Source: Ascoidea tarda (nom. inval.) (taxonomy: Eukaryota > Ascomycota > Saccharomycetes > Ascoideales > Ascoideaceae). From it: a stretch of DNA of 57,703 nt. Positions 21,180 through 31,190 of this stretch are shown one piece after another; positions within the stretch are counted from its first letter, which is position 1; each line of letters begins with the position of its first letter. The notes beneath the pieces are model-generated. The model saw nothing but the letters and a program-made list of their open reading frames with translations, did no database searches and was not told the DNA's origin. A program made the position numbers and the translations under genes. Where the stretch lies: NCBI GenBank assembly GCA_030560485.1, contig JAKTTS010000031.1:1-57703 (forward strand), in the 5' to 3' direction.

Positions 21180-22292
21180 TTTTGTGATTGCTGGTGCTCT
21201 TTATAGAAAAGCTGAATAGATCAATAAAGCGTAATCCCATTCTGGAGAACACTGCAGTTGCACGCGACTTTGCGTCTTCTCGCAGAGACCGAAGGCGAGC
21301 AGTGATTCCGATATAGGCAAGTGGGAAACCGGCGCGCTCCCACAAAAAAGCAGTCGACGCCGGGTGGAACAAGAAAAGACGCGGAAACTTGTGCTGCTTG
21401 GGCCGGCCGAACGTCCTGGGGGTCTGACACGAAATGCCGCGCCCATCCCGATCGCGCGCTCCCGGTCGGTCAGGCCTCGCGCTGTCTGAGACCGGTCAGT
21501 TTGCGGGATACTGCCCACAAAGATGTCTCCTATGGCTCTGCATCAGCGTGCGAAGAGTGCAAAGAGGGAAACACAGCAGTTATGGCAGTCATAACAGTCG
21601 TAGCACAGACTTTGCAGCGCTCAGAGCAACCAAAACACCCATAACAACCAAAAAGTTAATACGGGCCCGGTTGCTTCTTATCAGTTTCCTTCTGGGCCGG
21701 CGCCAACGCTGCGGTTCTGGTCTGGATATAATTGCTATCTTTCCAAAGTTACTACATCGGGCAGTATTAAGTTTATTTTTCGTGCATTACTATGTGAAAT
21801 TTCGTCCTTTGTCGATAACCGGCCCCAAACATCAAAATATATTTCAATGTATTAACTTCAATGCAATCCAAAATCAAGCTCAAGACAGTCAAAAAGAAAA
21901 TTTTTCTACTTTTTCCTTAATAATTGTGTCGAATATATCTTGATAGTTTGCTATATTTACTAATAACAATTCAAAACAATGAAACTGTAATTCACTCACA
22001 ATAGGTAACATATATCCTATTTTCTTTTCATCTCTTTCTGACTTTAATCTAGCTCCATTACAACCATCTCCTTTAGGGTTTCCCCAAGCTTCAATTTTTT
22101 TAAAATTTCATATATAAGTTATAATTATTACTAATTTAATTATATCCTTTTCATTATATCCTTTTTTATTATTTAGTATCATAATCTCTTATTCCCAAAT
22201 ATATTCTCAACTAAATACCACTTTATATAATATAAATTGGATTATTTTTTTTCATCTCTCCATCATTTCAGTTTTAACACTCAAAATCAAAA
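21180..22292. other. Spacer between the tandem carriers, with a strong GC-rich island
   Basis: From about 21240 to 21720 the DNA is sharply GC-rich (43 of 60 bases at 21421-21480; 37 of 60 at 21361-21420), then it returns abruptly to AT-rich sequence up to copy B. The island contains two copies of GCGCGCTCCC (21332-21341, 21454-21463), GGCCGGCC (21401-21408) and several CCGGTC/GACCGG pairs. Open frames inside it (for example 21434-21943) have no recognisable protein and are expected by chance in GC-rich DNA. It is not obviously an RNA gene or a mobile element. Confidence 0.6.
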
Positions 22293-23448
22293 ATGAAAAC
22301 TGATAATAGACGTAAGTTCACTTATTATTCTTTATTCTTTATTCATTACTCATTATTCCTTACACTCAGTATTCTTTTATGACTCTTTAAAATTTTTATC
22401 GCCTCATTAATTTTTTTCTTATTTTAATTTTCACAAATTTATAATTTTAAACCTGGTCATCATTATAAACACACCCTTTAAACAACAGTTACTAACTTTC
22501 TCAATCTCAGCTATCCCTTTTTACTACCAATTCTTATCCGGTGCAATTGCTGGCATAACTGAAGTATCGATAAACTATCCTCTCGACGTAGTCAAAACTC
22601 GTCTTCAATTACAAATTGGCTCAAAGGCAACCGCTGCTCTTAATAATACTCCTCACTATAACGGTGTTTTTGACTGTTTATCCAAAATCCTCAAACATGA
22701 AGGAATAAGAAGACTATATCGTGGGATCTCGGCTCCAATCTTAATGGAAGCTCCAAAAAGAGCTGTTAAATTTGGTGGTAATGAAAGATGGGGAATCTTC
22801 TATAAAAATTTATTCAAAGTAGATGAAATGTCCCAGTCTTTATCCATACTAACTGGTGCAAGTGCTGGTCTAACTGAGGCTTGTGTCATAGTCCCCTTTG
22901 AATATTGCAAAATTCAATTACAAGATAAAACAAAACATTCTCAATATACAAATATTCTAGATGTTGTTAAAAAGACCGTCAAAAATCATGGAATCCTAAG
23001 ATTATATACTGGTTTAGAAGCAACAATGTGGAAACACTCCTCTTGGAACGCTGCTTATTTCGGTAGTGTCTTTCAAATTAGAGCTTTATTACCAAAACCA
23101 AAAAATTCAACTGAAAAGACTATCAATGATCTAATAGCTGGTGGTGTCGGTGGTATTATGGGCACAACTGTTTCAACTCCCTTTGATGTTGTAAAAAGTA
23201 GAATCCAAAGTCAACCACATACCCCAAGCCTCCCATTGAAATACACTTGGAATTGGCAATCTGTTATCCTCATACATAAACAAGAAGGTTTCAATGCCTT
23301 GTTTAAAGGTTATGCCCCAAAATTATTGAGATATGGCCCAGGTGGTGGTATTCTATTGGTTGTATTCTCCGAATGCACGGATTTCTTTAGAAAATTTCAT
23401 TATAGCGATCAAGATAATGATCAAAAACTTGTAAATAAATTTACCTAG
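22293..23448 (+). CDS. ODC2: Mitochondrial 2-oxodicarboxylate carrier, copy B (one intron)
   Basis: Tandem paralogue of copy A. Exon 1 is 22293-22311, the intron is 22312-22510 (199 bases, GTAAGT donor, TACTAAC branch at 22490-22496, TCAG acceptor), and exon 2 is 22511-23448, giving 318 aa starting KTDNRPIPFYYQF. The intron interrupts the same codon as in copy A. Carrier signatures read PLDVVKTRLQ, PFEYCKIQLQ and PFDVVKSRIQ. The second repeat has Gln where copy A has Arg after KI, and Tyr-Cys instead of Leu-Val. MEAPKRAVKF and LRYGPGGGILLVVF are kept. The likely job is the same exchange with altered preference or regulation, which I cannot show. The symbol is a label for the paralogue, not a claim of one-to-one orthology. 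Confidence 0.92.
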
Positions 23449-23947
23449 ATTCAATTGTCAGGTTATCTAATAATTAATAATTAATAATTAATATCCATTT
23501 AAAATTATAACAACAGAGCAACAAAACAAAAGCATCAAATCAAATCAAATCAAATCAAATCAAATGAAAATTCATAGACCTTTTTTCATCTTCTTTTTAG
23601 TTCATTGTTCTTTTTTTATTAGTGGTTCATATTTTATTTATACACATATTTATATACAAATCTGTTTTATATACCTTTTTTTGTTTTTTTGTTTATTTTA
23701 ATTTTATTTTAATTTTATTTTATTTTATTTTATTTTATTTTTTTGCTTATTTATTTCTCATTCAAGCAAAACATTTTGATTTTAATTTTGATTTTGATTT
23801 TGATCTTGATCTTAATTTTTTACTTTGCTGATTTTTCATGCTGATTTTCATTTAATGAATTCACCAATTATATTCATTGTATATACTACATATTAATTAA
23901 TCTTAATCATTATAAGCTTTCATAAAATATATAATATTTCAATTTAT
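23449..23947. other. AT-rich convergent spacer with simple repeats
   Basis: Holds TTAATAATTAATAA repeats, an (AAATC)n run (about 23537-23564), (ATTTT)n from about 23697 to 23742, and TTTTGAT repeats (23774-23815). No gene is visible. Confidence 0.6.
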
Positions 23948-26044
23948 TTAAAGAATTTCATATATTCCAATTCCAATTTTATTAATATACTCCATATCCA
24001 AATGATCAAGATCTAAATGAAAATAATCCCTCCATGTTTCATTAAACTTAAAACTACTACTAAATTGATATTTCTTCAACGTTGTTTCATATGACATAAT
24101 TGGACTAACAAATAATAATCTAAAGTCTTTAGACTCATCTGTCTCATTATTATTAGCAGTAGCATTTCGGACATTGACTTCATTTTTGATTTTCAATATT
24201 GAATCAAAAATTTTATCAATTTTTTCTAATTCCATGCCCATTATATCAATTAACACATTTTTCTTGGAATTTTCAATCAAATTTAAATAGTCAAACTTTA
24301 AAATTTCTTCCAAATTATCAATGTATGCATCATTATTTTTATCAAAAATTAAATCATCATATTTTAAAACATTCAAATTTTTATCTCCCAATAACCAATC
24401 TGGAGGTGAGTATGTCCTCCACCAAATGCTTATGATTGGTATATTATGTTCTAGGTCTAAATGAGTTTCATGAAGATAATTTAATGCTGTTATTACTCCT
24501 CCCTGGTGGAATATTCCCATTAATATACCAAAAAGTATATTAAATAAATACCATATATTAATAATAACATTCAATAATTTGTTTTTAGGGTATTTAATTT
24601 TTTTACTTGTTGTACTATTTTTTTGAAATTTTTCTTCAATAAATGAGTCAAAATTTAAAGTTGAAATCATTAATGGAAAAATTGGAACCAAAAACCTTGC
24701 CTCTTGATGTGGAATTATCGATAAAATTAATAGGCTTGAAAGTATAGTCAAATATGTGACTTTTTTCTTCTCAAAATGATCTTTATCAAAATCTAAAGTT
24801 TTATTTTTTAAAATGAGAAATTTCAAAAATTGATAAAAATTTGAAATAAAAATAAAATAAAAGGGTCCCAATAAATGTATTGAGTTTACTGTTATATGAG
24901 TAAACCTGTTATGTAGTCCATGCCGTGAAAGATTTGAAGAATTAATGTTATAAATTATATTGTTTAGTGGAGTGATAATTAAATTCTTATTTAATATTTC
25001 TTTGTTAATATAAGTTACAATTGGTAATAACTTACCCGATTGAAGAATGTAATTTTTAAGTAGTGTAAAATGCTTAAAATTCAAATACTGATTATTAGGA
25101 ATAAAAAAATCAAGAGACTTATTTATCAATTGATAAATCGTGACAGTATTATAGTGTATGAATCTATCACTCAATTGATTTTCCAATGAAAGAAAACTAT
25201 TTGTATCAATTTTAATAAACCAAAATGTTGTTATTATAAGAGTTAGAGTGAAAACCAAAAAAGATGTGGACTTCTTGAACACAATAAAAAATTTCAATAA
25301 ATAATATAAATTGAATAAAATAAAAGCAGGAAAAGTTATCCTATTAAATATACCAATTGGTATTAAAACAGCTAAAACAATAAGATGAAGATAGTAATTT
25401 GATACTTTTTCTTTTAGTAGTATAAAGTTTGAACTAGTTTTTAATTTTTCATAAATATCAATTTGAATTTTTAAGTAATTCAAAATAACAAGGCATGGTA
25501 GTAACATCAAAGTTTCTAAACTATTCGAAAAGGAATGAGACTGATAAATCCAAATAACGTAGGATGAATATGTAAATAAAATTGTTTTCAAGTTGTTTTT
25601 GAGTTGAAATTCATGTTTTTGCTTATTTTTTGAATCTTCAGTCTTTGGTTTTTGTTGATCGAATTCTGGATTTGTATACTCAAAGGATAAAGATAGTTTG
25701 ATCAACGAGTAATCGATTGTAATCCATGATAAAAGCATAAACCATATTCTGAATAGATATAAAATTTTCAAAGGATTTGACAAAGTAATATTATATTTTT
25801 CATTTAAGAAATTTAAAATTTTAAAAATTGGAGAATAAAATAAATAAAGAGGCACAAAACTTCTAGCAGGATTTGGTGAAGTGAATTCCCAGGGCAATGA
25901 AGAATTATCGTGATTCAAATGTACGATTGACAAAACCTGAAAGTTTTGAAAATGTTCATCAGGATGAATATATGAATTTTGTAGAGCAAAGAAAACCCGA
26001 AAGACAATAGAGACTAAGAGTAACGTTATTAGTTTCTGGGACAT
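23948..26044 (-). CDS. SMP3: GPI mannosyltransferase IV (Smp3, GT22 family)
   Basis: ER membrane enzyme adding the fourth mannose to the GPI precursor. The 698-aa product has the luminal GT22 motif SYIHPDEHFQ (residues 24-33) after the first membrane helix, then PWEFTSPNPARSF, multiple hydrophobic segments, and the Smp3-type blocks VITPLNNIIYNIN-like, HGLHNRFTH, HQEARFLVP, IWWRTYSPPDWLLGD and the near-terminal FHLDLDHLD. It is about 180 residues longer than S. cerevisiae Smp3 (516 aa), mainly from Asn/Lys/Ile-rich loops. The Smp3 blocks separate it from Gpi10, Alg9 and Alg12. It is convergent with carrier copy B. Confidence 0.93.
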   Translation of the reverse strand: MSQKLITLLLVSIVFRVFFALQNSYIHPDEHFQNFQVLSIVHLNHDNSSLPWEFTSPNPARSFVPLYLFYSPIFKILNFLNEKYNITLSNPLKILYLFRIWFMLLSWITIDYSLIKLSLSFEYTNPEFDQQKPKTEDSKNKQKHEFQLKNNLKTILFTYSSYVIWIYQSHSFSNSLETLMLLPCLVILNYLKIQIDIYEKLKTSSNFILLKEKVSNYYLHLIVLAVLIPIGIFNRITFPAFILFNLYYLLKFFIVFKKSTSFLVFTLTLIITTFWFIKIDTNSFLSLENQLSDRFIHYNTVTIYQLINKSLDFFIPNNQYLNFKHFTLLKNYILQSGKLLPIVTYINKEILNKNLIITPLNNIIYNINSSNLSRHGLHNRFTHITVNSIHLLGPFYFIFISNFYQFLKFLILKNKTLDFDKDHFEKKKVTYLTILSSLLILSIIPHQEARFLVPIFPLMISTLNFDSFIEEKFQKNSTTSKKIKYPKNKLLNVIINIWYLFNILFGILMGIFHQGGVITALNYLHETHLDLEHNIPIISIWWRTYSPPDWLLGDKNLNVLKYDDLIFDKNNDAYIDNLEEILKFDYLNLIENSKKNVLIDIMGMELEKIDKIFDSILKIKNEVNVRNATANNNETDESKDFRLLFVSPIMSYETTLKKYQFSSSFKFNETWRDYFHLDLDHLDMEYINKIGIGIYEIL

Positions 26045-26390
26045 TTCAAGGCGACCATCTAGAAAAATTACGACAATTATGATAAATATAATGCCTAAGA
26101 TAGCAATGCTTTAATTGAATAATACAGAGATGTTGGTCAAGCGAGAAAGAAATAACGAAATAAAAAGAAGAGCGGTGAAGAAAAAAAGATGAAGATCAAA
26201 CCTTAAACGCTCATCTCAGCGCTTAACAGAAGATGGTAAACAGTGAGAGTAAAAGAGTAGAAAAGACAGAGGAGGAAATGAGACAGAAGAGTACATTATG
26301 ATTAATCTTTGATCTATGAAATGAAAAACTATAGATGAGAAAAAAACTAGAAGTTACGATATAAGAAATAAAAGAATATAGTTTGTGGAA
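26045..26390. other. Purine-rich spacer upstream of SMP3
   Basis: A 346-base spacer between two minus-strand genes. It is A/G-rich on the + strand (pyrimidine-rich on the coding strand of SMP3), as expected for a yeast promoter. No gene is visible. Confidence 0.5.
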
Positions 26391-27659
26391 TCATTTATAG
26401 AAGTCGAATTTATCAACATCACTACCGGTCTTCACTTGACTTGTGTAGGCTTCTTCAATATCATTTTGCAATATAACGTATCTGTTTTTTCTGACAGCTC
26501 TTAAGCCAGCTTCTTGCATGATGGCAGCAATAACAGCACCACTAAGGGGATCATTTCTAACAATTAAACTGTCCAAGTCGCATTCTGGAGCAAGACTCAT
26601 TTTAGATGCAATTGTTTGGAAGATTAGTCTTCTTTCTCTTCTATCTTTCAAACTTGGGAACTCGATTTTTCTATCCAATCTACCAGGTCTCAATAAAGCA
26701 GGATCTAAAGTATCAGCTCTATTTGTGGCCATTATGACTTTTACATTGGAAGTTTGATCAAACCCATCCATTTGATTTAATAATTCTAACAAGATTCTTT
26801 GAACTTCTCTATCAGCACCGGTTTGGGCGTCAAATCTTTTTGTTGCGATTGCATCAATTTCATCAATAAAGATAATGGAAGGCGAGTTTTCCTTAGCTAG
26901 TCTAAAGACATCTCTTACCATTCTTGGACCTTCACCAAGATATTTTTGAACAAATTCGGAGCCAACAACTCTTATGAAAGAAGCGGTTGAACTATTAGCA
27001 ACAGCCTTAACTAACATTGTCTTTCCTGTGCCTGGGGGACCATATAATAAGACACCTCTTGGAGGATCAATACCAATTTGTTTATAGAGTTCAGCTTGAG
27101 TTAATGGTAATTCAACGGCTTCTCTGATCTCTTGTTTTTGCATATCCAAACCACCAACATCATTATAAGTGACATCAGGCTTTTCATCTTTCCCTAATAA
27201 AGCAATTGAAGAGTCAGCTTCAGGTGGTAGGATATCAACCAAGGCGTTTGAGTGGCGGTGTAAAGCAACAGATGATGAAGGTTTTAACAATTCTCTATTT
27301 AAAGTCGATAATATTTTGACAACGTAATTTGATCCGGTAGTCGAAGACACAATACCAGTTTGAAAATCAATTGGTTCCAAAAACTGACCAATAACCAAAG
27401 GAACCGATTGAATTCTTTTTACCTCTTCTTGAGCTCTGATCAATTCCCTTTTAAGAAATTTGGATTCATCTTTAATATAGACTTCTTGCAATGACAATAA
27501 TTCCAACTGCTTTTGCAATTTTTTTAAAGTCAAGTAAACGTCCTGTTGGTACTGTTGTTGATATTGTTGCTGTTGTGAGGATGTGTTTACTGGCAAATTG
27601 GACTTGTCATTTATTATTGGTGGATTTATCGAATTTGTTGTGATACCAAGTTCTTCCAT
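26391..27659 (-). CDS. RPT3: 26S proteasome regulatory ATPase Rpt3
   Basis: AAA+ subunit of the 19S base that unfolds substrates and opens the 20S gate. The 422-aa product starts MEELGI like S. cerevisiae Rpt3 (428 aa) and has a Gln-rich N-terminus. A coiled coil with [18 protein letters not shown] and the OB-domain block [13 protein letters not shown] follow. Walker A is GPPGTGKT (residues 207-214), Walker B is IIFIDEID (266-269), then [17 protein letters not shown]. The C-terminus FDFYK carries the HbYX-type gate-opening tail. It is essentially collinear with the yeast protein. It diverges from the probable complex I gene at 28182. Confidence 0.98.
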   Translation of the reverse strand: MEELGITTNSINPPIINDKSNLPVNTSSQQQQYQQQYQQDVYLTLKKLQKQLELLSLQEVYIKDESKFLKRELIRAQEEVKRIQSVPLVIGQFLEPIDFQTGIVSSTTGSNYVVKILSTLNRELLKPSSSVALHRHSNALVDILPPEADSSIALLGKDEKPDVTYNDVGGLDMQKQEIREAVELPLTQAELYKQIGIDPPRGVLLYGPPGTGKTMLVKAVANSSTASFIRVVGSEFVQKYLGEGPRMVRDVFRLAKENSPSIIFIDEIDAIATKRFDAQTGADREVQRILLELLNQMDGFDQTSNVKVIMATNRADTLDPALLRPGRLDRKIEFPSLKDRRERRLIFQTIASKMSLAPECDLDSLIVRNDPLSGAVIAAIMQEAGLRAVRKNRYVILQNDIEEAYTSQVKTGSDVDKFDFYK

Positions 27660-28181
27660 GGTTGTATGTGTGTCAAATAGCAGGGACTTTCAAGGGATAG
27701 TGCAATTGTAGACGTAGAGCTGAAGTGGATGTGCTTTGGGTAAAACAAACTCTGTTTCTGCTGCTTCTTGTGAGGTTTCTGAAAGTGAGGAAAGAAACGA
27801 ATCTGGTGCCACCCAACATCACTTCAGAGTTCAGCGCTTTTTCAAACCCGCGGATCACTGCGGATATACACGGAAAATGTGGAAACATATCCGTTGAGCT
27901 GGAATCCAGCACGGATGATTTCAAATCCGTGATTGCACTTTAACCGGATTTTCGGACTTTTTTAGAGCATCACATGATACTGATTACGTAACGACCACTC
28001 TTTATTTACCTTTACCTTTAACTATTCACCTATTGGCTAACTGGATTTTGATGTTGAACTGATAGAAGCGAACTAGAATATCTGTTGTTTGAGGTGGTTG
28101 TTTTGGGTGAAATATTGGTCTTTTTGAATCATATATCGAGTGGTCTATCACAATAAATAAATATAGTTGCATTTTGAAAAG
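27660..28181. other. Divergent promoter region with CGGAT/ATCCG cluster
   Basis: 522 bases between divergent RPT3 and the complex I candidate. The segment 27845-27950 is GC-rich and holds six CGGAT/ATCCG motifs (27851, 27861, 27889, 27912, 27925, 27945). An ATCACATGAT palindrome (27969-27978) contains a TCACATG box. No gene is supported. Frames here are interrupted or lack similarity. Confidence 0.55.
27805..27813 (-). promoter_or_regulatory. Partial PACE/Rpn4-like site upstream of RPT3
   Basis: GGTGCCACC on the + strand reads GGTGGCACC on the RPT3 strand, sharing the GGTGGCA core of the proteasome-associated control element (GGTGGCAAA) but differing in the last two bases. It lies about 150 bases upstream of the RPT3 ATG, the expected location. 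The match is imperfect. Confidence 0.35.
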
Positions 28182-28754
28182 ATGTTTCCAATTAGACGTA
28201 TATTAAAAGTGCCAACTTCAGCTACTTGTTACGCAGTTAATCCACTCTTACCTAAAAGATTTTTCAATAATTCATCAACTTTAAGATATTCAGAGCCCAA
28301 GGATGCTCATGGACATGACGATGCTCATAGACATGAAAGTGGGCATCATGATGATCATCACCATGACGATCATCATGAAGAATTTTCTGAAGCAGAAACT
28401 GTTTTCCAACCATATGTTTTAAGATTTTTTGGAGTGACTGCACTTATTTCGGGTTTAATTTATACTAATAGTCAATTTAAAAAGACTCATGGGGGATTAT
28501 CATTAATATCATATTACATACCTGACAGTTATACACCTGAGAGAGCAATTGCTGAAGAAATGCAATTTTTGAAAGACATTGGTGAAGATCCAGGCTATTC
28601 ATTTAGACAATATTATAATGTGAATAATAATGAATTTAAGACTAAGATTGGAAGAGAACGTTTTCTTAACTCAGGTAGTGCATTGAATCATACTCCAGGT
28701 GAATTATTGGATATTGATAATTTATCACCAAGGAAAAACATCAAATATTTTTAA
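28182..28754 (+). CDS. Probable mitochondrial complex I accessory subunit (fungal 17.8-kDa-like)
   Basis: 190 aa from the ATG at 28182; the longer frame begins at a TTG and is not used. The N-terminus is an Arg/Ser-rich presequence (FPIRRILKVP through KRFFNNSS). A striking His-rich segment follows (residues 45-67, HGHDDAHRHESGHHDDHHH), then one transmembrane helix (FFGVTALISGLIYT). A soluble tail contains YIPDSYTPERAIAEEMQFL and ends FLNSGSALNHTPGELLDIDNL. A His-rich stretch, a single helix and a closing S-x-x-N-x-x-P/A-G-x-x-x-D-I-x-x-L pattern resemble the fungal NADH:ubiquinone oxidoreductase 17.8-kDa accessory subunit. That match is from memory of the pattern, so function is tentative; mitochondrial membrane location is better supported. 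Confidence 0.6.
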   Translation: MFPIRRILKVPTSATCYAVNPLLPKRFFNNSSTLRYSEPKDAHGHDDAHRHESGHHDDHHHDDHHEEFSEAETVFQPYVLRFFGVTALISGLIYTNSQFKKTHGGLSLISYYIPDSYTPERAIAEEMQFLKDIGEDPGYSFRQYYNVNNNEFKTKIGRERFLNSGSALNHTPGELLDIDNLSPRKNIKYF

Positions 28755-29570
28755 TATAAAGTTAATATTAAAACTAAAATCAATAAATATAATTACTTTT
28801 AAATATTCAATCATTCAATCATTCAATAAATTATTTTCAAAAGTTCTTAACTAATGTCTTTTTTATATTTTTATTTGTTCTAATTCTTTTTTCATTTATC
28901 TCTTTTTTTTTTTTTGCCTTCTACCATATGATGTTATATTCTAACCTATTTTATTTTATTTTATTCAATCATATAAATTCCAGATATTTTACATTTTTCA
29001 TACATATTCCCAATATTAAATTATAAAGTTACTAAGTTACTAAGTTATTGAGTTATAAAAATATTATATTATTTATTTGGTATATAAGTATAAAAAGTAA
29101 GAGTAAAAGTAAAAAACGAGTATAAATATAAATATAAATATAAATATAAAAATAAAAATAGATAAACTATATATTAATAGAATATATATTTATTTTCATT
29201 GAAATTGAACCAGAATGCAAAACAAACCAAAATTATTAAGTAATAAAGAAAAAAAAAAGAATATGAATATGAGCAAAGTAACCATAATTAGAAAAAAAAA
29301 CACAAAGAAATCACAAATTTTTTTAAAAAAAAAGTTGCATAAATAAAGAAAAAATAATTTTAATTTGATTTATTATTCACAAATGAGGGTTAATAATTAA
29401 ATACAATTTTGATTTGATCTGGATTGGGATTGCTATTTTAAAAAAACAGGAAAATGAATATATACATATGGATTATGATTTGAATTAAGTTAAATGTAAT
29501 TAAAGAGAGATTGTAAATAAGAAACAAGTGCGAGTGCAAGTGCAAAGATAATTGCTATTGGTAATTTGCC
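28755..29570. other. AT-rich convergent region with simple repeats
   Basis: Extremely A/T-rich. It contains TTCAATCA repeats (28807-28826), (AATATA)n/(AAAATA)n runs (about 29122-29160) and A-runs. No gene is seen. Confidence 0.55.
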
Positions 29571-29720
29571 TCAAGCCTTATTCTTGAATCTACTGTTATG
29601 AGCGAATTTGGATGACAATTTGTTTGCGTTTTTTGTAGTTGATCCCTTTGCTATGATAAAATCAGTAATAATGTAAATAGCAGGACCTAAAGCTATGAGA
29701 CCATTGGAGATTGGTTTCAT
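29571..29720 (-). CDS. Small single-span membrane protein candidate (49 aa)
   Basis: A short minus-strand frame, too short for usual cut-offs, encodes KPISNGLIALGPAIYIITDF, one hydrophobic helix, followed by a basic tail (IAKGSTTKNANKLSSKF, HNSRFKNKA). An in-frame ATG four codons upstream (29732) would add MYVT. The composition is protein-like (Gly-Pro in the helix, Lys/Ser/Asn tail) and richer in G and C than the surrounding DNA, which argues for a real gene. The layout (very short, N-terminal helix, basic C-tail) recalls small mitochondrial or ER subunits. I cannot identify it. Confidence 0.45.
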   Translation of the reverse strand: MKPISNGLIALGPAIYIITDFIIAKGSTTKNANKLSSKFAHNSRFKNKA

Positions 29721-29732
29721 TGTTACATACAT

Positions 29733-31190
29733 GTTGATATATTATGAACAGAGTGCTTGTTTTTTTTTCTTTAAAATGATTATTATTGACGATGATTGAT
29801 TTCAGATGATTATTAATGTACAGTAAATAGGATGATTGTGATAAGAATTTATTCCATATTATTAAATACTATATAATATGTAAATTTGTAAATTTATAAA
29901 TTGTATAATTGTGATAGTGTATTATGCTTGATATGATGAAAGTTGTATTCTAATATATTGTTTTCAATTTTATTGTATGGTGATGAAAATATGATCAAAA
30001 TCATATATCCCTTTAAAATTCCTTGAAAAGATTGTGATCAAACTATTGGATAAAGTTCTGATTTGATAAAAAAAATTTTTAGTCAAGGGGGATTACCCGG
30101 GAATGAAAAAGCAAAAGGAGCTAAAACAAAAGTTGGTAAAGCAACCAATGAAGTTTTTTTTTACAAAAAACAAAAAAAACCAATGAAGTTCCAAATCTGT
30201 GGGGTTTTGAGTGGAGATAAAAGCCGAATCGTCTTTGGTGGACCAGTTTTGGAATAAAGGATTTGATTGGCAAAAAAGTAGCTCGTATTTTTGATATCTA
30301 CGAGACACTGCATGGTCAAGCAGATATTTGAGCTGACAACATCAAAAACAACAAGTGATTTAATATTATTATACATTTATTAAAATGTATTATATCAGCA
30401 AATATAGAAAGTGATTTTGTGTTTACGGTGTTGTTCAGTTTGCAGAATTATTTGTTGTGTGCTTCGTTAATGAAATTTAAAATTTGAGCTTTTTTTTTTG
30501 TTCAGCGCTCCCAGTGGCTGCATAACAAAAACCTATTTTATATTTATAAAATAATATTTTAAAAGGATTCAAAATAATTACAAATCAAATTAAAACAAAC
30601 AATAAAATTAATGGGAAATAGAAAATTAGAAAATGGAATATGTGCCAATTGAAGATTGTACAAACTACTGGTTACAAAATAATTCCAAACAGGTTTTGAC
30701 TCTTGTGACTATTGTATGAGTTGGTAGTTGACTTAACATATAGTTTTGGGTAAAAATTTAGTGAAAATCGAGCAAGAAATTAGTAAGATTCTAGAGCAAG
30801 CCAAAATGAATTAAAACAAAAAGTAAAATGTGAATTTTATTAGAGCAATATAATTAAGAATTTATTGATTGGACTCAGAATTCAATCAAATGAAAAGGAC
30901 TAAATAGTATGGGAAGTAGATCAGTCCACCTAATACCGATTTCCTATGAGTTTACTATGGTATTTTAAGATTGCACATTGGTGAATGCAGTTGCAATTTG
31001 TTTATAGTTGCTTGATTAGGTTTGTTTATAATTTGAGATAACTACAGGAGATAAGCCAATTAGAGCAAAGGCTTAAAACGCAGGTGTTTTTTGTTGTTGA
31101 AAAGATGAATAATATAATCAACAGCAATAAAACTACATAGTGCTCAATAATACCCAACCATAGTAAATAACAGTCAATAATAGTCAATAA
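29733..31190. other. AT-rich gene-free stretch
   Basis: No believable ORF. The 64-codon frame at 30063 starts with TTG and contains a 13-base direct repeat AACCAATGAAGTT (30143-30155, 30178-30190). A Reb1-like TTACCCG occurs at 30093-30099. CAGCGCTCCCAGTGGCTGC near 30505 is a small GC-rich patch. I looked for tRNA A/B boxes and snRNA signatures and found none. Confidence 0.45.

Noticed and set aside
21434-21943. 169-codon ATG frame inside the GC-rich island
   Set aside because: Begins in GC-rich DNA and continues into AT-rich DNA with a complete change of composition. No motif is present, so it is likely a chance frame.
26122-26135. AATACAGAGATG match to the U6 snRNA ACAGAGA region
   Set aside because: The downstream U6 sequence (catalytic AGC, internal stem-loop) is absent, so it is a chance match.
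30063-30257. 64-codon frame in the gene-free region before BMH1
   Set aside because: TTG start, repeats and no recognisable protein.
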